64,000 nucleotides of DNA from Burkholderiaceae bacterium (GTDB lineage Bacteria; Pseudomonadota; Gammaproteobacteria; Burkholderiales; Burkholderiaceae_C), in NCBI GenBank assembly GCA_019234815.1, contig JAFALA010000032.1:1-64000 (forward strand). The letters are read 5' to 3'. The notes below the pieces were generated by a model, which saw nothing but the letters and a program-made list of their open reading frames with translations, did no database searches and was not told the DNA's origin. Both the position numbers and the translations under genes were made by a program. Numbering within the stretch: position 1 is the first letter of the stretch; every line of letters begins with the position of its first letter. Below are positions 43,026 to 52,389 of this stretch, piece by piece.

Positions 43026-43053
43026 ATTCTAGGCCTCCGGCCTGCGTTGAAAA
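43026..43053 (-). promoter_or_regulatory. Candidate promoter of the ZIP gene
   Basis: On the minus strand TTTTCA and TAGAAT are separated by 16 bp, 28 nt before the ZIP start. It sits in the 119-bp divergent gap with ppx. No Zur or Fur palindrome was recognised. Confidence 0.45.
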
Positions 43054-43117
43054 TTTCTGCGCAGACAATCCCCAAAGTCAGCGCCCGTCCGCCCATTTAG
43101 CCCCGACAATTCGCCCC

Positions 43118-44659
43118 ATGAATTTGCCGCGCACCGCCACGCCTACCCCACCCGCCGCAGAAACCCTGGCTGCCATCGACATGGGGTCCAACAGTTTCCG
43201 GCTTGAAATCGCGCAATTGCATCGCGGCCAGTACCGTCGGCAGGTCTATTTGAAGGAGACGGTGCGCCTGGGCGCCGGCCTGGACGAGCAAAGCATGCTG
43301 ACCGAAGAGGCCATGCAGCGCGGCTTGCAGTGCCTGCAGCGCTTTGCGGCGCAACTGATCGAATTCCCGCCCACGCAGGTGCGCGCCGTGGCGACGCAAA
43401 CCCTGCGCGAGGCACGCAACCGCAACATCTTCCTGGAGCGCGCGCAACTGGCCCTGGGCTATCCCATCGAGGTGATCAGCGGCCGCGAAGAAGCCCGCCT
43501 GATCTACGCCGGCGTGGCCCGCCTGCAAAGCTCGACCGCGCCGCGCCTGGTGATCGACATCGGCGGGCGCTCCACCGAAATGATCCTGGGCTCGGGCCGC
43601 AAGCCGCTGCGCGCGGAATCGTTCCAGGTCGGCAGCGTGAGCCTGTCGCTGCGCTACTTCCCCGATGGCGAATTCACCGCCGAGGCCTTCCGCGCCGCGC
43701 AGGTGGCCGCCGGCGCCGAACTCGAAGAAGCGCTGACGCTGTTTGCACGCGCGCAGTCCCGCCCCACCTGGATCGACGCCCTGGGCTCTTCAGGCACCGT
43801 CGGCGCGGTGTCGCAGATCCTCGCGGCCAGCGGCGTGAGCGACGGCAGCATCACGCTGGACGGCCTGCGCTGGTGCATCAAGCAATGCCTGTCGGCCGGC
43901 CATTCGAGCCGCCTGAACCTGCCCGGACTCAAGGAAGACCGGCGCGCGGTCGTCGCAGGCGGCCTGTGCATTCTCTACACGCTGCTGACGCATTTCGACA
44001 TCGACACCCTGCTGCCCACCAAGGGCGCGCTGCGCCAGGGTGTGATCTTCGATCTGTCGGAACGCCTGGAAGCGGCGCAGCAAGACCTGGCGCGCGGCCA
44101 CGACATGCGAGACCAGTCGGTGCATGCGATGCAAACGCGCTTCGGCGTCGATCTCCAGCAGGCGCAGCGCGTGCAGCGCATGGCGCTGGTCCTGCATGGC
44201 CAGCTGAGCCCACGCGCGGCGCGCGAACGCCAACGTGAACTCTCATGGGCCGCCAGCCTGCACGAGATCGGCATGATGATCTCGCACCACGACCACCACC
44301 GCCACACGGCCTACGTGCTGGCCCATGTGGACGCACCCGGCTTCTCGCAAAACCAGTTGCGCCGCCTGGGCGACCTGGCCCTGGGCCAGCGCGGTGGCCT
44401 GCGCAAGCTGGAGCCGCAGTTCGGCGATGAAGACCTGCTCTGGCAGCTGCTGGCGCTGCGCCTGGCAGTCATCAAGTGCCACGCCCGCAGCGCCGTCGAC
44501 GAAGGCGCCATCCGCATCCGGCGCACCGGACGGCAGATCACCGTCGCGATGGACAAGCACTGGGCTTCCGCACACCCGCGAGCGCTCTACCTGATGCAGG
44601 AAGAGCTCGAAGCCTGGCGGCGCTTGAACGGCGTGCTGGACCTGCAGCTGAATGCCTGA
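43118..44659 (+). CDS. ppx: Exopolyphosphatase (Ppx/GppA family)
   Basis: 513 residues. Sugar-kinase/Hsp70-like fold with AAIDMGSNSFRLEIAQ and VIDIGGRSTEMILGSG (canonical DIGGGSTE has a Gly where this has Arg), RAVATQTLREARN, then a C-terminal HD-like helical domain (WAASLHEIGMMISHHDHHRHTAYVL). Degrades polyphosphate from the end and may hydrolyse pppGpp. Located convergently with ppk1, which makes the polymer. Confidence 0.94.
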   Translation: MNLPRTATPTPPAAETLAAIDMGSNSFRLEIAQLHRGQYRRQVYLKETVRLGAGLDEQSMLTEEAMQRGLQCLQRFAAQLIEFPPTQVRAVATQTLREARNRNIFLERAQLALGYPIEVISGREEARLIYAGVARLQSSTAPRLVIDIGGRSTEMILGSGRKPLRAESFQVGSVSLSLRYFPDGEFTAEAFRAAQVAAGAELEEALTLFARAQSRPTWIDALGSSGTVGAVSQILAASGVSDGSITLDGLRWCIKQCLSAGHSSRLNLPGLKEDRRAVVAGGLCILYTLLTHFDIDTLLPTKGALRQGVIFDLSERLEAAQQDLARGHDMRDQSVHAMQTRFGVDLQQAQRVQRMALVLHGQLSPRAARERQRELSWAASLHEIGMMISHHDHHRHTAYVLAHVDAPGFSQNQLRRLGDLALGQRGGLRKLEPQFGDEDLLWQLLALRLAVIKCHARSAVDEGAIRIRRTGRQITVAMDKHWASAHPRALYLMQEELEAWRRLNGVLDLQLNA

Positions 44660-44670
44660 ATGGCGCAGGC

Positions 44671-45063
44671 CTACGCCGCACCCCATGGAGCCTGCTGCAG
44701 CACGACCCGGTAGCGGTCGTGGTCCTCGAAGGTTCTTCCGCGTTGCTGCCAATAGGGGTTGAACGACTCCGCCTCCGTGAAGCCGGCTTTCAGCATGGAC
44801 GTGCAAGTCCGCAGCCATTCGCCGGCATCCGGCAGGTAGAGCACGACGAGGTCTTCGGGCGTGGGCGTCGGCACGACAGGATGCGTGCGGCAGTACGTAA
44901 ACTCGAAGTGGTAGCGGAGGCCCGGCAAGCCCACCATGGCCCCGTCAAACCCCTCGTGATTCTCGAATCGGCCCAGCACATGCAAACCCAGTCCACGGCA
45001 ATACATGTCAACAGAACGGTCGATGGAACTGACCGGCCTGGCGATGCGCAGTTGGGCATTCAT
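44671..45063 (-). CDS. VOC/glyoxalase-like protein
   Basis: 130 residues, one vicinal-oxygen-chelate unit: LRIARPVSSIDRSVDMYCRGLGLHVLGRFENHEGFDGAMVG and DHDRYRVVLQQAPW. Looks like a glyoxalase/bleomycin-resistance-type dimerising domain; metal ligands are not certain. Sits 11 bp after ppx (convergent) and 19 bp before ppk1 (the ppk1 gene reads toward it), so probably cotranscribed with ppk1. Confidence 0.85.
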   Translation of the reverse strand: MNAQLRIARPVSSIDRSVDMYCRGLGLHVLGRFENHEGFDGAMVGLPGLRYHFEFTYCRTHPVVPTPTPEDLVVLYLPDAGEWLRTCTSMLKAGFTEAESFNPYWQQRGRTFEDHDRYRVVLQQAPWGAA

Positions 45064-45082
45064 CTTTGTGCGTTCATTTCGC

Positions 45083-47128
45083 CTACATCGCCGCGCTCAA
45101 CCTCATCAAGGCCTGCTGCGCACTGACACCATGACCCGACACGCGGGTGGAGCGGCCATCGGCGCCGAGCTGCCAGGCATCCAGCGTGTCGTGCAGATAG
45201 GGTTGCAGGGCCTCGTCGATGACGCGCTGGCGCAGCTTGGCGTCGAGCACGGGCCAGGCCACTTCGATGCGGCGGACCAGGTTGCGGCTCATCCAGTCTG
45301 CGCTGGACAGGTACAGCACCTCGTCAGCCTCGCTGGCGCCCCAACGGAAATAGCAAATGCGGGAGTGCTCGAGAAAGCGGCCCACCACCGAGCGCACCAC
45401 GATGTTGTCGGACACGCCAGGCAAGCCCGGCGGCAGCATGCAGGCGCCGCGCACGATCAGGTCGATGTGGGCGCCCGCCTGGGCCGTCTTCAGCAAGGCG
45501 GCGATCAAGCCGGCATCGGTCAGCGCATTGAGCTTGAGCACCACCCGCGCCGGCTTGCCCGCGCGCGCCGACTGCTCGACCTTGGCGAGGAAATCGCCCA
45601 TGCGCTGGTGCATGTTGAACGGCGCCATCAGCAGGCGCTTGGGCGCCTTGAACTTGGACAGCGAGGCCAGTTGACGGAACACGGTGTCGACGTCGGCGGT
45701 GAGCTCGGGATCCGCCGTCAACTGGCCCAGGTCGGTGTAGAGCCGCGCCGTCTTGGGGTTGTAGTTGCCGGTCGACAAATGCGCGTAGCGACGCAGCCGG
45801 CCTTGTTCACGGCGCGTCACGAGCAGCAGCTTGGCGTGCGTCTTGAGGCCGACGATGCCGTACACCACCTGCGCCCCGACCGCTTCCAGCCGCTCGGCCC
45901 AGTTGATGTTGGCTTCCTCGTCGAAGCGCGCCTTGAGCTCCACCACCGCCAGCACTTCCTTGCCGCGGCGTGCGGCTTCGATCAGCAGGTCCATCAGCAC
46001 CGACTGGCTGCCGGTCCGGTAGATGGTCTGCTTGATCGCCAGCACATCGGGGTCTTCGACCGCTTCGCGCAGGAACTCGACCACCGGCTCGAAACTCTCG
46101 AACGGGTGGTGCAGCAGCACGTCGCCCTTGCGCAACTGCTCGAAAATGGACTTCTGCTCCGACAGGCTGCGCGAGGGCCAGCGCGCCTCGAAGGGCTTGA
46201 ATTTCAGGTCGGGCGCGTCGGTCTGGTCGATCAGCTCACTCAGCCGCACCAGGTTGACCGGGCCGTTGACCCGATAGAGCGCCGCCGCCGGCAGTGCGAA
46301 CTGCTCCAGCAGGAAACTGGCCAGCTCCTCCGGGCAGGTGTTGACCACCTCCAGCCGCACCGCTCGGCCGAAATGCCGCGTGGTCAGGCCCGAGCGCAGT
46401 GCATGGCGCAGATTGGCCACTTCCTCCTCGTCGACCAGCAGGTCCGAGTCGCGCGTGACGCGGAACTGCGAGAACGCCTCCACCTGCCGGCCCGGAAACA
46501 GTTGCTCCAGGTGGGAGCGGATCACGCTGGTCAGCATCACGTAGATCTGTTGGCCATGCGTCAGCGCTGCAGGCAGCTTGATCACGCGCGGCAGCACGCG
46601 CGGCACCTTGACGATGGCGATGCGGTTGTCGCGGCCGAATGCGTCCTTGCCGGACAGGCGGACGATGAAGTGCAGCGACTTGTTCGCCACCTGCGGAAAC
46701 GGGTGCGCGGGGTCCAGGCCCACCGGCACCAGCAAGGGCCGCACCTCGCGCTCGAAGAAGCGCGCCACCCAGCGCCGCTGCGCCTCGTCGCGGTCGGCGT
46801 GGTTATGCACCAGGATGCCCTGCTCCCGCAAGGCCGGCATCACCTGGTCGTTGAAGATGCCGTACTGATGGTCGATCAACACGTGGGCCGCGCGCGCCAC
46901 CCGCTCCACGTCGGCGTGGCTGACCATGCTGGCCGGATCGCGCGCGGCATCCAGCATGTCGGCGAACCTCACCTCGAAGAACTCGTCAAGATTGGACGAC
47001 ACGATGCAGATGTAGCGCAGCCGCTCCAGCAGCGGCACGTCGGGGCGCTGCGCTTGCGCCAGCACGCGGCGATTGAATTCGAGAATGGCTTGCTCGCGAT
47101 TGAGCAGCATGGGTTCGGGTGCAGTCAT
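45083..47128 (-). CDS. ppk1: Polyphosphate kinase 1
   Basis: 681 residues, full length for Ppk1. NREQAILEFNRRVLAQA and ICIVSSNLDEFFEVRF open the N domain; the catalytic His is in VGLKTHAKLLLVTRRE, with HLSTGNYNPKTARLYTDLGQ nearby. Transfers the gamma-phosphate of ATP to polyphosphate. Pairs functionally with the convergent ppx. Confidence 0.97.
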   Translation of the reverse strand: MTAPEPMLLNREQAILEFNRRVLAQAQRPDVPLLERLRYICIVSSNLDEFFEVRFADMLDAARDPASMVSHADVERVARAAHVLIDHQYGIFNDQVMPALREQGILVHNHADRDEAQRRWVARFFEREVRPLLVPVGLDPAHPFPQVANKSLHFIVRLSGKDAFGRDNRIAIVKVPRVLPRVIKLPAALTHGQQIYVMLTSVIRSHLEQLFPGRQVEAFSQFRVTRDSDLLVDEEEVANLRHALRSGLTTRHFGRAVRLEVVNTCPEELASFLLEQFALPAAALYRVNGPVNLVRLSELIDQTDAPDLKFKPFEARWPSRSLSEQKSIFEQLRKGDVLLHHPFESFEPVVEFLREAVEDPDVLAIKQTIYRTGSQSVLMDLLIEAARRGKEVLAVVELKARFDEEANINWAERLEAVGAQVVYGIVGLKTHAKLLLVTRREQGRLRRYAHLSTGNYNPKTARLYTDLGQLTADPELTADVDTVFRQLASLSKFKAPKRLLMAPFNMHQRMGDFLAKVEQSARAGKPARVVLKLNALTDAGLIAALLKTAQAGAHIDLIVRGACMLPPGLPGVSDNIVVRSVVGRFLEHSRICYFRWGASEADEVLYLSSADWMSRNLVRRIEVAWPVLDAKLRQRVIDEALQPYLHDTLDAWQLGADGRSTRVSGHGVSAQQALMRLSAAM

Positions 47129-47305
47129 CGAGCCATTCTATGAAGGATTGGTGATCCGCCCGTGACGCCCCTTTGCAATGGCTCCATCAAGAACCGGTCG
47201 AGTGGCTCTTTGCGCCCAGGGTCGGCTGACCTATCGTCATGCCCAATCCAGACGCCCCCAGACGACCCCTCACCTGTACCACGCGCCACCAGCGCCTCCG
47301 CCTCC

Positions 47306-48580
47306 ATGCAGCACGCCCCTTCTCTCTATGCCGCCACGGCCAATCCCGCGCCCGAGCGCGCGTCCTTGAGCGAACGCATGGAGGCCGACGTCTGCATCGT
47401 CGGCGCCGGCTACACCGGCCTGTCCGCCGGATTGGCGCTGGCGGAGGCTGGATTCAAGGTCGTGCTGCTCGAGCAGGCACGCGTGGGCTGGGGCGCTTCG
47501 GGGCGCAACGGCGGCCAGATCGTGCACAGCTATTCGCGCGACATCGACGTCATCGAGGCCAAGTACGGACGCGCCGTCGCCGAACCGCTGGGCAAGATGA
47601 TGCTGGAAGGCGCGTCCATCATCCGCGAGCGCGTCGCGCGCTACGGCATCCAATGCGATCTGAAAAACGGCGGCGTCTACGCCGCCATGACCGCAAGGAA
47701 GGTCCAAGCCCTGCACGAGCAGAAGGCTTTGTGGGAACGCTGGGGCCACCCAGGGCTGGACCTGGTGACGGACCCGGACCAGATGCAGGGCTTCGTCGGG
47801 AGCACCCGCTACAAGGGCCTGCTGATCGACCCCACTGGCGGGCACATCCATCCGCTCAACCTCGCGCTCGGCGAGGCCGAGGCCATCGAGAGCCTGGGCG
47901 GGCAGATCTTCGAGCAGTCGCCTGTGCAGCGGATCGAACGCGGCGCGCGGCCGGTGGTGCACACAGCCAAAGGCCAGGTTGTGTGCTCGTATGTCATCGT
48001 GGCCTGCAATGCCTACATCGGCACGCTGGAGCCTCGCCTGGCCTCCATGTCCATGCCCTGCGGCACGCAGGTGATCGCCACCGAGCGGCTCGGCAGCCTG
48101 GCCGACGAGCTGCTGCCCGGCGACCACTGCGTCGAGGACAACAATTTCCTGCTCGACTACTTCCGCCTGTCCGCCGACAAGCGGCTGGTCTACGGCGGCG
48201 GCGTGGTCTACAGTGCCCGCGACCCCGAGGACGTGGCCCGACTGATCCGCCCCAAGATGCTCAAGACCTTCCCGCAATTGAAGGATGTGCGCATCGACTA
48301 CGGCTGGACCGGCAACTTCCTGCTGACCCTGTCGCGCCTGCCCGAGGTCGGCAAGCTGAGCAGCAACATCTACTACTCGCAGGGCTGCTCGGGCCACGGC
48401 GTGACCTTCACGCACTTGGTGGGCCGCCTGCTGGGCGAGGCCTTGCGCGGCCAGGCCGAGCGCTTCGAAGCCTTCGAGCGGCTGCCGCATACGCCCTTCC
48501 CTGGCGGCCGCCTGCTGCGCGTGCCGTTCACGGCCATTGGCGCGGCCTGGTACGAGCTGCGCGACCGCCTCGGCTTGTGA
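47306..48580 (+). CDS. FAD-dependent amine oxidase, PuuB/OrdL-like
   Basis: 424 residues from MQHAPSLYAA; the track's first 48 residues are Ser/Pro-rich and look untranslated. Rossmann FAD motif DVCIVGAGYTGLSAGLALAEAG, then GWGASGRNGGQIVHSYSRD, which is the active-site FAD loop of the gamma-glutamylputrescine oxidase family, and PEVGKLSSNIYYSQGCSGHGVT near the end. Length agrees with PuuB (about 426). It may oxidise a gamma-glutamylated polyamine, but no other puu gene is in the window. Confidence 0.87.
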   Translation: MQHAPSLYAATANPAPERASLSERMEADVCIVGAGYTGLSAGLALAEAGFKVVLLEQARVGWGASGRNGGQIVHSYSRDIDVIEAKYGRAVAEPLGKMMLEGASIIRERVARYGIQCDLKNGGVYAAMTARKVQALHEQKALWERWGHPGLDLVTDPDQMQGFVGSTRYKGLLIDPTGGHIHPLNLALGEAEAIESLGGQIFEQSPVQRIERGARPVVHTAKGQVVCSYVIVACNAYIGTLEPRLASMSMPCGTQVIATERLGSLADELLPGDHCVEDNNFLLDYFRLSADKRLVYGGGVVYSARDPEDVARLIRPKMLKTFPQLKDVRIDYGWTGNFLLTLSRLPEVGKLSSNIYYSQGCSGHGVTFTHLVGRLLGEALRGQAERFEAFERLPHTPFPGGRLLRVPFTAIGAAWYELRDRLGL

Positions 48581-48593
48581 CGAACGCTAGGGT

Positions 48594-49520
48594 TCAGACG
48601 GCGGTCGGCTGAGGCGCGCCGACGGGCAGGTCTGCCGGCAGGTCCAGCGGCAGTTCGACCTGTTGAGCCTGTAGGGCGCCGCCTTGCGCCGCATAGCTGC
48701 GGCTGCCCCAGTCCAGCAGCTCCAGCGTGCCGTCGAAGTGCTCGACCAGCGCGGTCATGCTCTCGACCCAGTCGCCGTCGTTGCAATAGAGAACGCCGTC
48801 GATGTCGCGCATCTCGGCATGGTGGATGTGTCCGCAAACCACGCCATGCACGCCGCGACGCCGCGCCTCGCGAGCCACTGCCACCTCGAAGTCCGACACA
48901 TAGTTGACCGCGCGCTTGACCTTGAGCTTGAGATATTTGGACAAGCTCCAGTACGGCAGGCCCATGCGTGCACGCAGGGAGTTCAGGTAGCGGTTCAGCT
49001 TGAGCGTGAACTCGTAGAGATGGTCGCCCACATGGGCCAGCCAGCGGGCGCACTGGATCACGCCATCGAACAGGTCGCCGTGCGTGATCCAGAGCTTGCG
49101 CCCGTCGGCCGTCTCATGAATCCAGTCTTCGACGACCTCGATGCCGCCGAAGTTGTGCTGCAGGTACTTGCGGGCGAACTCGTCGTGGTTGCCGGGCACG
49201 AAAATCACGCGGCAGCCCTTGCGGGCCTTGCGCAGCAGCTTTTGCACCACGTCGTTGTGAGCCTGCGGCCAGTACCAACTGCGCCTGAGCTGCCAGCCGT
49301 CGACGATGTCGCCCACCAGGAACAGGTGTTCGCTTTCGACCTCTTTGAGAAAGTTCAGCAGGGCCTTGGCCTGACAGCCGGGGGTGCCCAGATGAAGATC
49401 GGAAATCCAGACCGATCGGAACTTCAAACCACCGGTCGACGAATCGTCGTTGCCGGCCGAGCCAGCGACGGTGGAGGATGTGAGCGCGGCGGCGCGCGCC
49501 ATGGCGTGGTCGTGCAGCAT
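48594..49520 (-). CDS. Calcineurin-like metallophosphoesterase (LpxH-related)
   Basis: About 308 residues from MLHDHAMARAAAL; the upstream track start is a TTG and others (49532, 49502) are possible. Dinuclear-metal motifs are complete: WISDLHLG, FLVGDIVDGW, VPGNHDEF, ITHGDLFDG and GHIHHAEM. The extended helical insert with RARMGLPYWSLSKYLKLKVKRAV marks the UDP-2,3-diacylglucosamine hydrolase-like group found in beta-proteobacteria, longer than classical LpxH (about 240). Substrate is inferred. Confidence 0.86.
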   Translation of the reverse strand: MLHDHAMARAAALTSSTVAGSAGNDDSSTGGLKFRSVWISDLHLGTPGCQAKALLNFLKEVESEHLFLVGDIVDGWQLRRSWYWPQAHNDVVQKLLRKARKGCRVIFVPGNHDEFARKYLQHNFGGIEVVEDWIHETADGRKLWITHGDLFDGVIQCARWLAHVGDHLYEFTLKLNRYLNSLRARMGLPYWSLSKYLKLKVKRAVNYVSDFEVAVAREARRRGVHGVVCGHIHHAEMRDIDGVLYCNDGDWVESMTALVEHFDGTLELLDWGSRSYAAQGGALQAQQVELPLDLPADLPVGAPQPTAV

Positions 49521-49678
49521 GATTGCCAGCATCGCGCCCAGGCGTGTCCCTGTTGTGGCAATCCCGTGAACAATCAATGACAAGGATCAAGGCGCACCTG
49601 CACGCTCATGGCCTGCAACACGAAACCATGCTTCTGGATGCCGAGTCGCTGTGGAGCTCTGCGCGGGATAATCCGCCC

Positions 49679-50584
49679 ATGCATTTGATGATTCCCTACG
49701 CCAGCACCCTGGACGACGACGGCCTGCGCCGCTTGCAACTGCCCCATCTGAGTTCGCTGCTGGGCCTGTTCCAAGTCGACGGTGAGGCCTTGGGCAGCGA
49801 CGAAACCGCGGCGCGCATGCCGCATGAACTGGCGCTGGAGGTCTGGCAGGCCCCGCCGCCATCGCAACACGATGTGCCGCCCTGGGCCAGGCTCACACCC
49901 ATGCATTTTTCCGTCAGCACCGACCAGGTCACCGCGCTGGACCCGCAGGTGCTGCAGCTGACCGACCCGGAGTCCCAAGCGTTTTTCGACGTGCTTGCGC
50001 CGCTGTTTGCCGCCGAAGACGGCTGGCAGCATCAATGGCAAGGCGCATTGGACTGGCGCGTTGCACATGCGCAATTCCGCGGCCTGGACAAGAACAGCAG
50101 CGCCAGCCTGGACCGCCTCGTCAACCGCAGCCTCACACCCTGGATGCCGCAGGCGCGGCCGCTGCGCCGCCTGCTCAACGAGGTACAGATGAGCCTGCAC
50201 GAACATCCGCTCAACCAGGCCCGCGAGGCGCGCGGTCAATTGCCCGTCAACGCGGTCTGGATCAGCGATGTCGGCCCATGCCGGGACGCCTCGGCACCGT
50301 TCATTGCGCCGGATCTGGTCTTCGACCCTCGCTTGCGCCCTGCGTGGCTGGCCGGCGACTGGGCCGCCTGGGCGCAAGCCTGGCAGGCGCTGGACCACGG
50401 GCCGGTTCGCGCCTTGCTGCAGGCCTTGCAAGACGGAGCGTCCCCCGCCGAACTGAGCCTGACCCTGTGCGGCGAACGGCTGGCCCGCCGCTTCAAGCCG
50501 ACACAGCGCTCGCCCTGGCAGCGCCTCTGGCACCTGCTCAAGGCGCCGCAGGCCCATGTCCACGCCGTGCTGGAGTCCCTGTGA
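49679..50584 (+). CDS. RpfE-type regulatory protein (phosphoglycerate-mutase-like)
   Basis: 301 residues from MHLMIPYASTLDDDGL; upstream Mets in the track ORF run into the divergent phosphoesterase gene. The protein is in the family annotated RpfE, related in fold to alkaline phosphatase/independent phosphoglycerate mutase; the family is known from the rpf virulence cluster of Xanthomonas, where rpfE is also next to recJ. GENE-specific active-site motifs of mutases (DGxG, HxxxD) are not evident. The last codons overlap recJ (GTGA), so the two are translationally coupled. Confidence 0.72.
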   Translation: MHLMIPYASTLDDDGLRRLQLPHLSSLLGLFQVDGEALGSDETAARMPHELALEVWQAPPPSQHDVPPWARLTPMHFSVSTDQVTALDPQVLQLTDPESQAFFDVLAPLFAAEDGWQHQWQGALDWRVAHAQFRGLDKNSSASLDRLVNRSLTPWMPQARPLRRLLNEVQMSLHEHPLNQAREARGQLPVNAVWISDVGPCRDASAPFIAPDLVFDPRLRPAWLAGDWAAWAQAWQALDHGPVRALLQALQDGASPAELSLTLCGERLARRFKPTQRSPWQRLWHLLKAPQAHVHAVLESL

Positions 50585-52335
50585 GCATCCTCACCGCCCG
50601 CGGCACCGACAGCCCCCTCCCGCCTCAGCTGATCCAGCGTGAAGTACCGCCGCGTGCCGCCTGGGCGCTGCAGCAAGCCGGCGTCTCGCCCCTGCTGGCC
50701 CAGCTGTTCGCCGCGCGCGGCGTGCGCAGCGCCGAAGAGCTCGACGACGGCCTGGCCCAGTTGCTGCCCCCCGACGGCCTCAAAGGCATCGATGCCGCGG
50801 CCCGGCTGCTGGCGGACGCCATCACGCAGCGCGAGCACATCTGCGTGGTGGCCGACTACGACTGCGACGGCGCCACCGCCTGCGCGCTCAGCCTGCGCGG
50901 GCTGGCGCTGCTGGGCGCCGACCCGGCTACCCTGCACTACGTGGTGCCCGACCGCGCCGTGCACGGCTATGGCCTAACGCCCACCATCGTCGACCTCGCC
51001 ATGGCACTGCGGCCGCAATTGCTGATGACGGTCGACAACGGCATCGCCAGCCTGGAGGGCGTGCGGCACGCCAAGGCCCTGGGGCTGAAGGTCCTGGTGA
51101 CCGACCACCACCTGCCCGCCGTTCAGGACGGACAGCCGCAAACCCCCGATGCGAACGCCGTGCTCAATCCCAACCAGCCCGGCTGCGGCTTCCAGAGCAA
51201 GAACCTGGCCGGCGTCGGCGTGGCCTTCTATCTCCTGTTAGCACTGCGCAGCGAATTGCGCCAGCGCGGCCGTTTCGACGAACGGACGCAGCCCCGCCTC
51301 GACGGCCTGCTCGACCTGGTCGCCCTGGGCACGGTGGCCGACGTGGTGCGGCTCGATGCCAACAACCGCCGCCTGGTGGCGCAAGGCCTGCGGCGCATGC
51401 GCGCCGGCCGCATGCAGCCCGGCATCGCGGCCCTCTTCACGGCAGCGGGACGCAAGGCCGATCAGGCCAGCGCCTCGGACCTAGGCTTCGCCTTGGGCCC
51501 TCGCATCAACGCCGCCGGCCGCCTGTCCGACATGACGGTCGGCATCGAATGCCTGATCAGCGACGACCCCGAGCAGGCACTCAGCTTGGCGCGCCAGCTC
51601 GACGAGATCAACCGCGCCCGCCGCGACATCGAGGCCGGCATGCGCGAGCAGGCGGAAAGCCGCTTGCCCGCCCTGATGCCCGACGGCGAGATCCCCGCCG
51701 CCCTGGTGATCCACGACGACGATTTCCACGAGGGCGTGGTCGGCATCCTGGCCTCGCGGCTCAAGGACCAGCTGCACCGCCCGACCTTCGTGTTCGCCAC
51801 CGGCGCCGACGGCCAGCTCAAGGGTTCAGGCCGCTCCATTGCCGGCTTCCACCTGCGCGATGCTCTCGATCTGGTGTCCAAGCGCCACCCCGAACTCCTG
51901 CGCAAGTTCGGCGGCCACGCCATGGCAGCCGGCTGCACACTCGCTCCTGGCAGCGTGCCCGCCTTCACCGCGGCGCTGCAGACGGTGGCGCAGGAATGGC
52001 TCGACCCCAGCGCGCTCACCCGCACGCTGCGCACCGACGGCCCCTTGCCGACGGAGGCCTTCAAGCCCGAAGTGGTGCGCGAACTCGATGCCCAGGTCTG
52101 GGGCCAGGCCTTCGAGGCGCCGCTGTTTTGCGATGAAGTCGAGATCGTCTCGCAGCGCATCGTCGGCGAACGGCACCTGAAGCTGCGGGTGCGCTTTGGC
52201 GGACTCCTGCGCGATGCAATCTGGTTCGGCCGCACCGACCCAGTCCCCGAGCGCGGGCTGATGGCCTACCGGCTGCAGCTCGACGAATTCCAGGGCCAGC
52301 AACGGGTGCAGATGCTGGTCGAAACCCTTCTTTGA
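50581..52335 (+). CDS. recJ: Single-stranded-DNA-specific 5'-3' exonuclease RecJ
   Basis: 584 residues from GTG 50581, which overlaps the preceding stop as GTGA; the longer track ORF is out of place. DHH motifs: VVADYDCDGATACAL, MTVDNGIASLEGV, VTDHHLPA; DHHA1 end: FGGHAMAAGCTLAPG; C-terminal OB-like domain. Needed for recombination and mismatch repair. Size fits RecJ (about 577). Confidence 0.96.
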   Translation: MSILTARGTDSPLPPQLIQREVPPRAAWALQQAGVSPLLAQLFAARGVRSAEELDDGLAQLLPPDGLKGIDAAARLLADAITQREHICVVADYDCDGATACALSLRGLALLGADPATLHYVVPDRAVHGYGLTPTIVDLAMALRPQLLMTVDNGIASLEGVRHAKALGLKVLVTDHHLPAVQDGQPQTPDANAVLNPNQPGCGFQSKNLAGVGVAFYLLLALRSELRQRGRFDERTQPRLDGLLDLVALGTVADVVRLDANNRRLVAQGLRRMRAGRMQPGIAALFTAAGRKADQASASDLGFALGPRINAAGRLSDMTVGIECLISDDPEQALSLARQLDEINRARRDIEAGMREQAESRLPALMPDGEIPAALVIHDDDFHEGVVGILASRLKDQLHRPTFVFATGADGQLKGSGRSIAGFHLRDALDLVSKRHPELLRKFGGHAMAAGCTLAPGSVPAFTAALQTVAQEWLDPSALTRTLRTDGPLPTEAFKPEVVRELDAQVWGQAFEAPLFCDEVEIVSQRIVGERHLKLRVRFGGLLRDAIWFGRTDPVPERGLMAYRLQLDEFQGQQRVQMLVETLL

Positions 52336-52389
52336 CGCTCAAAAACCCTGCTGCACTTGCAAAAAAACCGGCCCCATAGAATCGAAACA

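Noticed and set aside
47162-47305. Upstream extension of the PuuB-like protein
   Set aside because: The extra 48 residues are Ser/Pro/Arg-rich; the normal family start is at MQHAPSLYAA.
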